DNA of 64,000 nucleotides from Bryopsis sp. KO-2023 (taxonomy: Eukaryota > Chlorophyta > Ulvophyceae > Bryopsidales > Bryopsidaceae). Below, in pieces: positions 20,601 to 29,296 of this stretch (positions within the stretch are counted from its first letter, which is position 1; the number at the start of each line of letters is the position of its first letter). Where the stretch lies: the NCBI GenBank assembly GCA_030272585.1, contig BSYQ01000016.1:992001-1056000 (forward strand), in the 5' to 3' direction. Both the position numbers and the translations under genes were made by a program. Below the pieces are notes generated by a model. The model searched no databases and was not told the origin of the DNA. It was given only the letters and a program-made list of their open reading frames with translations.

Positions 20601-23028
20601 GGAAATTGTAGGTGTCCAGCATGTACTGTTGCAGGTGCGGCTTCTGAATGAGTGGTGGTGTGTGGCTGGAGAAGACTTGAAAGAGGAGTCAGCTGATCTT
20701 GAAGAGGAATTCCACGTATTGGAGTCCCTCAAAGGGTGGTTTCAAGAAGGAGTGGAGCGGATACAGCGAGATTACATGTATGATGAGCAAGCTAAGGAGC
20801 TGCTGGAGCTGCTCACTACTGGGTTGCAGGGCTTTCGAGGGTTCCTGTTAGAGCCCCTGCTGAATGCTTGTCAGCATTCAGACTGGGGAGTTCGTCACGT
20901 CGCCATTATGATTTTAGGGAAGGTGCTGGAGACTGTGCCAGGACAGGTTCCATTCCTCCTGGAGCCCCTGATGAACACCTGCAAGGATACATTTCGGGAA
21001 GTGCATCTTGCTGCTCTCGAGCTGCTAGGAAAGGTGGCTGAGGTTTCGCCAGGACATGCCCCTGCCCTGCAGGATCCCTTGATCGATGCTTGCATGCAGT
21101 CAGATTTGGGGGTTCGCCACGTTGCGATCAAAGCCCTGAAGAAGGTAATTAAGGGCCTGCCAGAGCATGCCCCAGCCCTTTTGGAGCCCCTGATCAGCAA
21201 CTGCAAGGATTCGAATTGGGAGGTTTGCCATGCTGCCCTCTTGGGCCTTGGAAATGTGGTTGAGGCTGTACCAGGGCAGGCCCCAGCCCTGCTGGAACCC
21301 ATATTAAACGCCTGCAAGCATCCAAAATGGGAGCTTCGTCGTGGCGCTCTCGAGGTCGCAGTAAAGGTGGTTGAGTCTGAGCCAGGGCAGGCCCCAACCC
21401 TGTTGGACCCCATTCTGAAGTTCTGCAAGGATTCGGAATGGACGGTTCGTCATGCTGCCTTCATGACTGTGGGAAAGGTGGTTCAGGTCATGCCAGGACA
21501 TGCCCCGCACCTCTTGGAGCCGCTCCTCAGCAACTGCAATGATTCAGACTGGGAGGTTCGTCGTGCTGCCCTCATGGGCCTTGGGAAGGTGGTTGAGGCT
21601 GTTCCAGGGCAGGCCCCAACCCTTTGGGAACCCATATTGAACGGATGCAAGGATTCAAAATGGGAGGTTCGTCGTGCCGCTCTGGAGGTACTAGTGAAGA
21701 TGGTTGAGTCTGAGCTAGGACATGCCCCGACCCTCCTGGAGCTCCTGGAGCCCCTGTTGAACGCCTGGAAGGAGTCAGATGTGGTGGTTCGTAGTGTCGC
21801 CCTTGAGCTCCTGGGCAGGGTGGTCGAGTCCAAGCCTGAACATGCTTCTTCCCTTCTAGATCCCCTGTTGAACGGGTGCAAGGATTCAGAATGGGATGTC
21901 CGTCGAGTCGCTCTAGAGGGCATAGTGAATGTGGTTCGAGTCGTGCCAGAACAAGCCCTGGCCTTGTTGGAGCCCTTGTTCAATGCCTGCAAGGATTCAC
22001 ATTGGACCGTGCGCAATGCTGCCCTCCTCAGCCTTGGGAAGGTGGTTCAGGTTCTGCCGGCACAGGCCCCAGCCCTTTTGGAGCCCCTGTTGAACGGATG
22101 CAAGGATTCAAAATGGGAGGTTCGCCGTGCCGCTCTCGAGGTACTAGTGAAGATGGTTGAGTCTCATCCAGGACATGTATTGGAGCCCCTGTTGAATGCT
22201 TGCCAGGAGTCAGATGTGTTGGTTCGTAGAGTCGCCCTGGAGCTCCTAGGGAAGGTGGGTGAGGTTGCACCAGGACACGCCCCAACCCTGGAGGAGCCCC
22301 TGTTGAACGCCTGCAAGGATTCACATGATTTGGTTCGTTGTGCTGCCCTCACGGCCGTAGTGAAAATGGTTCAGGCCTTGCCAGCACAGGCCCCAACCCT
22401 GCTGGAACCCCTGTTGAACGCCTGCAAGGATTCAGATGTGGTGGTCCGTAGTTTTGCATTCGAGCATTTAGCGAAGGTGATTGAGGCTGTGCCAAAACAG
22501 GCTCCAGCCCTGCTGGGCCCTATTTTGAATTCCTGCAAAGATTCAGATCGGATGGTTCGTCATGCTGCCTTTGTAGCCCTAGGGAAGGTGGTTGAGGCCG
22601 TACCTGGGCGGGCTCCGTCCTTGCTGGATGCCATGTTCGATGCTTGCAAGGGCTCGCTGGTGTGTCATGCTGTCTTGATGGAGGCCATGAGGAAGTGTTC
22701 TATCCAGCAACTCATGGATGGCTATTGGGCTACGCAAAACCAAGGTTGGGTCCCAGTACTTAAGGACAGGCTCTACTCTATGCCCCTCATCATTCGAAAT
22801 TCCCCCCAACAGGGTCACCAGCGCTTCGTTCTCTACCCCCCATCAGGGCAGGTGGTAAACTGGGACAAACCGCTGGAAGAAGTGCAATCCTTCGTGCAAC
22901 AAGTTCAAAACGCTGCTAAACCAAGTGTTGGAGAAGTGGTGGGAAGTGGTGGTGGTGGTGGTCGTTATGGCGAAATGGTTTTGGTTAATAGAATGAAAAG
23001 AATGAGAGTTGTTGTTTGGGTTTTCTGA
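17677..23028 (+). CDS. NACHT NTPase with HEAT-like repeats (STAND-type), single exon
   Basis: A 1783-residue uninterrupted reading frame. Residues 1 to about 590 are mostly helical with no family I can name. A NACHT NTPase module follows: Walker A LLVGNPGTGKTILSRKLAY (about residue 610), Walker B TTLVVLDGLDERYG (about 700), a sensor-like LLMLSRPYG, and the NACHT-associated helical motif FPHLTFQEYFAGRWLA (about 910). From about residue 1055 to 1665 there are 16 tandem 37-residue HEAT-like repeats (consensus LLEPLLNACKDSDWEVRRAAL) plus a shorter 17th. Proteins of this design (NACHT switch plus repeat sensor) act as ligand-triggered oligomerising ATPases in immunity or stress in bacteria, fungi and animals; the ligand and effector here are unknown, and no obvious death or nuclease domain is seen. 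ATG at 17677 is the first; a second at 17803 is possible. The gene has no introns and is much GC-richer than its surroundings, unlike almost every other gene in the window, suggesting horizontal acquisition or retroposition. Confidence 0.88.
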   Translation: MRGGKGSASDAPHGEPATWEDAEAGTTGRRLSLVAQGRSASMVLWTRMAKEDITSTEALVEALNAAQIPEDRSALQEWARAYIEWFNGEPIGNLTLRQGAALKEYSLLAGIQPNSTQQKDILREYFDSLHRKIQEDRLGSASLIEAMEYTLQTMDSDMFERDPTPMFQLGDEFFAKLDPARTIFTKAAYRTHRSMLYVLHQTLRLIQQISPNQLDPNQEDGLYTRFRTKMQAISESAQYYPVCYHARLLEQSLQCLASAGNEACFHDRLRRAGKGLQGILFFYRGVKALATLDVDMDSFKTGYHSLQAAFTSKRIRAESWYGWHQAMQHACLLNMEDAAQHHVFTECLRGLQKKEASMSRPADRKVLRFGLVQQLCLLALEGATAEVRKACVEELVSLANRECWLEDFDILEELLESLAVIAVYSQGDKEKEDAEVALEVLTGGTLGGKAPVQEGIKAWLGCQTLEEKLNILSSPGAGPALGSLFNRINEMLRKGPREAFQALQTPLSIQEVHQALRDHYLHANFAQVRSLFDGQEPKHVDSLHCQLMLIELVKVEAAPQVGGQGERQDHLTAHYERLKQIKSPICLEELFDERRTKPGGPVRDIHKVLLVGNPGTGKTILSRKLAYRWAQGTWGELFEAVYVLPVRALQQSAYDNVSFRRDETLANAIVKNCFSPREDDDYKCLRHRISQTLNNPTTLVVLDGLDERYGASEQLLNQAKEGNHKLLMLSRPYGIEAERSLADIEIEHVGFNDVQLQAFINSELSPEHGTELKAFIREQPGIGLIAHVPVNLQILCALWQDKGEDTVAMNDSISGLYHRLTAYAWHRYMEKHKEEHLQDQDREALFAALGQIAVRGLECGEVVLSQGLVDGVLVEGEGRVWHMLKDAGFLLLQDLGKKYQFPHLTFQEYFAGRWLAKLLLSGEGRERAKAERFFSKHKYEHRFRQTFSFMAGEVSKRREVEDIKQLLNLAEAEPREIVGVQHVLLQVRLLNEWWCVAGEDLKEESADLEEEFHVLESLKGWFQEGVERIQRDYMYDEQAKELLELLTTGLQGFRGFLLEPLLNACQHSDWGVRHVAIMILGKVLETVPGQVPFLLEPLMNTCKDTFREVHLAALELLGKVAEVSPGHAPALQDPLIDACMQSDLGVRHVAIKALKKVIKGLPEHAPALLEPLISNCKDSNWEVCHAALLGLGNVVEAVPGQAPALLEPILNACKHPKWELRRGALEVAVKVVESEPGQAPTLLDPILKFCKDSEWTVRHAAFMTVGKVVQVMPGHAPHLLEPLLSNCNDSDWEVRRAALMGLGKVVEAVPGQAPTLWEPILNGCKDSKWEVRRAALEVLVKMVESELGHAPTLLELLEPLLNAWKESDVVVRSVALELLGRVVESKPEHASSLLDPLLNGCKDSEWDVRRVALEGIVNVVRVVPEQALALLEPLFNACKDSHWTVRNAALLSLGKVVQVLPAQAPALLEPLLNGCKDSKWEVRRAALEVLVKMVESHPGHVLEPLLNACQESDVLVRRVALELLGKVGEVAPGHAPTLEEPLLNACKDSHDLVRCAALTAVVKMVQALPAQAPTLLEPLLNACKDSDVVVRSFAFEHLAKVIEAVPKQAPALLGPILNSCKDSDRMVRHAAFVALGKVVEAVPGRAPSLLDAMFDACKGSLVCHAVLMEAMRKCSIQQLMDGYWATQNQGWVPVLKDRLYSMPLIIRNSPQQGHQRFVLYPPSGQVVNWDKPLEEVQSFVQQVQNAAKPSVGEVVGSGGGGGRYGEMVLVNRMKRMRVVVWVF
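20845..22665 (+). repeat. 111-bp tandem repeats encoding HEAT units
   Basis: Within the NACHT gene, about 16 DNA repeats of 111 bp (37 codons) recur. Repeat 8 starts near 21625 and repeat 12 near 22075; they share nearly identical DNA (encoding KWEVRRAALEVLVKMVES), and repeats 9 and 13 also pair best with each other. This shows that a block of four units was duplicated. The array is in frame throughout. Confidence 0.85.
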
Positions 23029-24171
23029 GTGATTCTGAAAAGGGATGGTATGATGCTAATTTAACAGTGAATTTTAAAATTTTAAAATTAAATTGAGGGA
23101 GGGAGGAGGAAAACAAGAATCAGAAAAAGGGAGAAGAGTGTTCCTACTGGTTTTAGTTTAAATGACATTTTTGTTTTTTCCTGTTTTTACCATGTTCGCT
23201 TGTTCGAATGAAACCATTGTTATTGAGTTCTGATTTTTTTTTCCAAACTTTGTTTTGCTTGATGCGGTGTGGTGAGGGGGGAAAAATGGATAAAAAATTG
23301 ACACATGTGAAATGCATTTGGTTTTTTCAGGTTTTTGTTCAATTCAGTGCTGGTGGGTTTCAAGATGACGTGAATTATAGGGTTCATAGTGGCAAAAAAG
23401 GGGGGGGTGCTAATTTAAGGGAAAAACATAACGAAAAAGACACGTGTAAAAATAAAACAAGGGGGTTGGGAAGTATTTTATTTTTTTTCAGTATCAAGCG
23501 AAAAAAAAGAATGGAAAAGAAAAAATCTTCCCCATTTTTTTTTCCGAAAAAAGCATCAGCTGAAAAAATAAATCAGACTGGGTCAGGGGTTTGAGATTTA
23601 TTATCTTTTCTTCTCATACACAATTTGGGTGATCGGCTGACATTTTTTTTTATTTTCATTTTTTTTGGGGGGGGTTGCAAGGATTTTTTCTGTGATGTTC
23701 GTGACACAAAATTTGAATACCTTTTCATTCCAGTTTAAGAAAAGTGCAGTTTCCAGTCATAGGCCATCAATCAACTGTACTCCCCTTCAGACACCCCCCC
23801 TTGCCTCTTGAGATATGTTCTACGAGTGGAAAAAATGTCGCCTGTTGGTAGAATACATTTGTTATGGAAGTTACGAGCTCGTAACTGCTCGAGCTGCTCT
23901 TTGATAATGAAGTGGGGCTTGCAGTTGGGGCAGTTCATCCCATAGCACCAAATTTAAACCCTACCCATCCAATCTCATCACAACAAGATTTTTTTTCTCC
24001 CCACCATGCATCCCTCAGACAACATTGATTGAGTGAAACCACCACCGTGGATTTCATTGTCTTGATAGCATGGCCAATTTTTTAATTCATTTACAGAGGG
24101 GCATGATTCATCACGAAATTCATGTCCTCTAATTGAAATACATACCAAATGCACTATACAATATGTTTTCT
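23029..24171. other. Intergenic region, homopolymer-rich, between convergent genes
   Basis: This AT-rich stretch between the convergent NACHT and MCMDC2 genes holds long T, A and G runs (for example T8G9 near 23660 followed by TTGCA). I see no gene. Confidence 0.5.
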
Positions 24172-24300
24172 GTAAGATGTATTCTGAATAGTTCAAAAAT
24201 TTTCCTAATTCTCAGTAACATGTATTCTGAATAACTCATAATTATTCCTAATTCTCAATAAGATGTATTCTGAATAATTCATAATTATTCCTCATTCTCA
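24172..24300. repeat. Tandem repeat of about 52 bp, three copies
   Basis: Three imperfect copies of a unit with the core GATGTATTCTGAATA followed by ATAATTATTCCTAATTCTCA run into the 3' end of the MCMDC2 coding sequence; the last copy's end overlaps the stop codon region. Confidence 0.8.
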
Positions 24301-27300
24301 AAGCAAATTTCCTTTCCGAGGGTCATGCTGATAATTGATTGGAGGCAATCCAGCTCCTGGTCAATGGATATGGCCTGCGAGTTTTCCAACACAGAATCCA
24401 TCGATAACAGGAGAGGGCTGGGCCTAGAATATACCTCCTGTGTAAGAAAGAACAAGAGAATCACATCAAATATATAACATGCAAACGAAAAGGAGAATAA
24501 GTGGCTGCGGACCCTAAGCAGGCAGCTCAATCGAAAACATGAATTCACAATAGTTGCTCGCATTTTTTTACTTTTCTAGTTTTTTTTTGGGGGGGGGGTG
24601 GGGGGAGGGGAAATCGGAACAGGAAAAGAAAAGACAAATGAAAATACAAATGACCCTGCAATGACCCAGAGATTTGAAACAAAATAAAAAGAAAAAAAAC
24701 AGCAGTTTTCATGCAATAAAAAAATTCAACCCTTTTATTTTTCTTCCAGGCCAATCGCAGCCCCACCATATGCAAGTTGGACTTCGCTCTACTGGGATGC
24801 CCAAACAAAGAACAAACAGACAGATAAATTCTGCATATTTAAAGTAGTGTTTTCTGCTACCTTTGCAACCATGGTCTCTTCCACAAGTTTAATGGCCAGT
24901 CCGACATCCGGGGATTCTTGCACCTGGCTCCGACCGCACAATTTGGCGGAAGCAGCGGCCAGTCTCATGAGGGATGGCAGTATGGAGGTGTAAACCCGGA
25001 AATCTTCTTCCTCTGAATTTCTTACACTCATGTAGTACCTGCTCAGCAGTCAATTTGGGGGGCTGATGAAAAAAAGCAACGTTTCATATGAGCTGAATAA
25101 TATGATATTTGATGGATGGTTTCTTCTTTTCGGATGTCCCTGGGTTGCCCTTTTCTACATTATCGCAATTATTGCTACTTATGATAAACAGGATTTTTTT
25201 TGATTTTTTTTTATCAGGGAGCAACATATCATTCATTCTATGGCTAGGTTACGCCAAAATCAAGTTGGAAAATGGGCGAAAAATTGGAGCAGTGGATCAA
25301 AATTAAAAACGAGTTCAAATCCTGGTGGTGGTGTCAAATCAAGTAGTTAGTGGATCAGACAAAATTTTCCCAAAATTTGACGGAACGTGAGGTTTTAACC
25401 CCACATATAAGAAGAAGGTCATAAATCATCACCTCTGCATGAGGTCTTTTGCATGGTCAGACATCGTGGGGCAAGGCTTTCGGCCGACCCAACCCAGGTG
25501 CTCACGCAATTTCCAAATGGAAGACTCAGCTGGTTTTTCTGAGCTCGCCTCTTCTCGAGAAAAAAAAAGGTGGGAAAATGTTTACGTCAAAAAACAAATG
25601 GGGAAAAAAACAAACATTCCCTTTTTTTTTTGGCAACCTCATGCAAAAAATAGGGGAAGAGAAAAAAAAACAATCGAATTCTCTTGCTGATCATGTACTC
25701 ACCATCTTCGTCGATGCCTAGAATACGTTCCACTGCCATCGAATCGTACAACGGATCCACCCTCATAGAGAATGGAACGACGATGTCCATATGACTGACC
25801 AGACCCTCCCCTAACTCCACACCCAAGACGCTCTCCTTGCTGATCGATTCCTTGGTGCCTTTTTTTTGAGGCTTGGCTCCATTCAGACAGTGGCTCGCCC
25901 ATAGAGTGGATCTCATAGGAACGATAAATTCGTCGGCAGGATGGGGTTGGATCGAGGATCTTCCGAGGCAATCTGTTACATAAGCCTTGTTTGCCCTTTT
26001 GATCTGGGTCGTTTCCATCACAAGGATGCCTAGCACCCAATCCTCACACTTAGACCACCACCATATGGCCATTACCAAATTCAATTTATCAGAAAGTATA
26101 AAAAAAACAATCCTATCAAGACTTACCCTACTTTTCATAGAAAGCATTATTATAAGTGAATACGCTCCACCACAACATTCATGGACCAAACATGTGAAAT
26201 AGTTTTTTCCACTCAGATTTTCGTTCACCATTTCTCGTGGATGTGATGGCATTTCCCGAGACTTCCATGCCACACTTTCCGGATGACTCATCCCCTCCAT
26301 TTTCCACGCAGCATTTCATTGCCCCAGCGGATTCCGAGTGAGTCAGACTGTGAGGGGCAATTAAATTGGCAATCTCTTGGAGCAGTCTGACTGCCCCAGG
26401 GTCATACCCATCGGAAGTAATCAGCACATGAATCTATAACAAAAATGGAAAGAAAAAACACCCAATGTTCAGGATTATTGATTGTAACATAATATTACAA
26501 TGTTGTTCTTATTCAGGCCGATGTGGAATTGGGCGTTTTTGTAGTGGATGGAGGAAGGTGAAAAAAAGTCAGACTGACTCACCTGGTTTCTTGCGGATTC
26601 AGTTCTCGGTGATCCGACCATGACGATGCTTAGCAGCAATGCTATGCCCAGGGAGGGGGGCAACTGCTGACTGCACGCATCCCCCAAAGCTTCGCACAAG
26701 CTGTGCAAAATATGGCCCCCAAAGAATGAATCACCCGTTGCGGAACAGCATTTGGGGGTGGACCGAAAAATGTTCCAGGGACTGACAACCGAAAGATTGT
26801 TGCATCGAACCTGACCAAAAAGAAAAAATGTAAGCATGTCGATTCACGCCCCATCATTTGTTCACTTTTCCACTTGGAGAAGTTGAGAAAATAAACCACC
26901 AGAAAAATGCTTTCCTACCTGGCTTCTTGCAAAAAGGTAGCCATGCGGTTTGCTGATCAGCCCTGCATCTGTGGGTTTTGTTTTATTTATTCCTGATATT
27001 TCGACAATATCCCCGAGGCAGCAAACCCCAGCCAAATCGTCATCAAGATCAACCATGATGTAGCTACTCCCACCAACTCGATTCTGCCCAGAGGTCGATT
27101 GAATGCGCGAAATATATATTCTCTGGGTAGAGACGAGGCGTCTGAAGGTGAAAATGTTTACGCAAACTATGATCAAATTTAATTATATATACATATATCT
27201 CTATATATATTCTAAAAGAAATGAAAATTTTACCGGCTGCCTTTCAATGCAACCGATGAGACATTCAACATTTTTTTGCACTTTATGCATGACTGCCCTT

Positions 27301-28343
27301 TTGTAGCAAAAGCATATAGAAAACCAGAAAAACAAGGCAAGGAGGGGGTTGGTGCTCCTTGAAAAAATTTGATCTGCTCCAGTTTTCGTCCGACTGACTG
27401 GGGATCATTCGTCTTTCTGGTGAAAGATTTCTTGAAACAAGAATCATCGGTTTGCCGTGTTTTTCAACCAAGAGTGGCATCCCCTTCACAAGAAGGTAAT
27501 TTGATGTTTGTTTGTTTATCAACCAACCGACATTAAATGTCCATCAAATGCCTGAAAGCATATGTTCACCTCGCCGACAAATCTTCCTCGAATTCCCCAT
27601 CAAGAACAGCACATCGGCACAGATTCCCCGAGGAGCCTTCCAGAGTTTCGGACACGGCGCCGCAGTGGGAGCACCGCAGCCGCCTGCAGTACACTCGTTG
27701 CTTGACGCATGACAGTCGAGCGACAATGCCCGAGAACCTCACCAGAGTTCCCGACTGCGTCGGCGCAAGGTTCAAATCGTATCGCAAGGGAATGGGCACC
27801 TTTGAAAACAAACGGAAAGCCACGATCTATCCAAAACGTCCAAATCGGATAAATTCACGACTATCGAAAACGCTGAGGCTTGTTTTCTGACGCTACTCAC
27901 TGATTCCAGCCGAACCCACACAGGCTTCGATACAGAGGATATGACATTGGCCAGGTACAGCGCTTCAATCAGTTCGATCCGGAGCCCGTCTGCAACGCCG
28001 CCACCCGCTGGTTACGTTTCTGGGCGGGGAGGGGGGGGGATTGACGATCGCAAGCACAAGGATTTCCAAAACAGGATTTCCCACCCGTATCGCGGAGCAG
28101 CCAGTTGCCCAAGTGGAAATCCTCACACAAAACTTTCATCGCATCCACCTGTACATCCGTCGATCGTAAGCGCACGAAACTAGCCACCAAGTGAAGAATA
28201 CAGGTGGAGGAAAGGTGCGGCGCTACCTTGAGCACCAAAGATCCTGTGGTGCCGCTGGACGACCAAGCTTCGTCGAGGATTCCCTGGTGCTCGATCATTT
28301 TCAGAAAGCGCATTATCATGTCGCAAGGAGGGCGAGTTGCCAT
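24285..28343 (-). CDS. MCMDC2: MCM domain-containing protein 2 (MCMDC2)-like meiotic protein
   Basis: MCMDC2 is a divergent member of the MCM helicase family, needed for meiotic recombination in mouse and related to Drosophila MEI-217/218. From ATG at 28343 (MATRPPCDMIMRFLKMIEH) the exons give an OB-fold/zinc region (RYDLNLAPTQSGTLVRFSG, LRCSHCG...LCRC, about 27570-27800), a second OB strand set (QRIYISRIQSTSG, VDLDDDLAGVCCLGDIVEI, about 26900-27150), then ATPase-like segments (SLGIALLLSIVMVGSPRTE; IHVLITSDGYDPGAVRLLQ; FIVPMRSTLWASH) and the C-terminal winged or lid segment with LMRLAAASAKLCGRSQVQE. This order matches MCMDC2. I see no intact Walker A (GxxGxGKS) or canonical Walker B, as in known MCMDC2, so it is probably not an active ATPase. 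The last exon (about 24285-24440) ends in acidic ICFENEE. Some short exons remain to be fixed. Confidence 0.8.
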
Positions 28344-29296
28344 CGTGCGAGTCAGCTGTGCCAGTTTGACACCGCCAGAATATATTTGTGCGGTTGGCCA
28401 GTTTTCGGAAAGGGTACGACGCCTGCCATCTTTGGTAATTGCTTTGGGAAGCAAGTGTTTTAAAAACACTTTTTTGGCAAGCATGCATAGTTTTTTCGAG
28501 CTTGCAAGGAAAAGTGTCACCAATTGGTGAAACTTTGTGGCGGCTTGCGGGCCGCCACGAAAGTGATGCTTCTAATTATCCTCTTACCCCAAAGCCATTC
28601 TTTCGAGATGGTTTTGGGAAAGTCTGATTAGGCCACTTCTCAGCAACAGTGCCCACCCCAGTTTGCAGCAGAATGAACTGTCAAGAATAGCTGGCAACCT
28701 TGTGTCATTCTTTTTCCATAATGATCCTCCAGACCATTTTGCAGCAAACACACTGCAACAACAGGGTGGGCGGGTTAGAATTTGGGACGTCGCCAAAACG
28801 GCCTCTTCGCTTGAGAAATCAGGATTTTTTTTTTGCTGTTTGAACAATAATGATGAAGGGCGCGAATGCACTGGAATGGTTGCAATCAACAAAACAATCT
28901 CTGCAAAACTGTGCTTTTTTGCTTTTTGTTTTTTTGCTTTTTCCAGAATTTTCCTCAAAAACTTCAAAAACTTTGAAAGCCTCTACATGATTTAACCTTA
29001 AAAAAAACTATTCATGGCTTTGATGCCAGAATTCTGTCTGGAAATGCGGTACAACCGTTACCCAATACTGTACAACGAGAAAAAGAAAAACAATTTGTCA
29101 GAGAATCGATAGGATCGTTCAAAAGAAGCGAAAAGTACGACCTGCGTGTCGCAGTTTCTCTTGCTCAAAACACCGCAACGCACGCCGCGTCGCGCTTCCC
29201 AACAGCAACGGGTCGGGTTTGTTTTAAGACTGGCTTTTTCGATCATCCGTGGAAAGACAGAAAGGGGAAAGAATAGGAGAAGTGCCATCGTTCGAA
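28344..29296. other. Divergent intergenic region of MCMDC2 and alpha-SNAP
   Basis: The two genes are head to head with about 950 bp between start codons. The stretch contains no convincing gene; it should hold both promoters. No TATA box stands out. An upstream extension of MCMDC2 exon 1 is open to about 28520. Confidence 0.5.

Noticed and set aside
20895..22352. Series of minus-strand open frames of 60-177 codons
   Set aside because: They are antisense shadows of the GC-rich HEAT repeats of the NACHT gene and repeat with the same 111-bp period.
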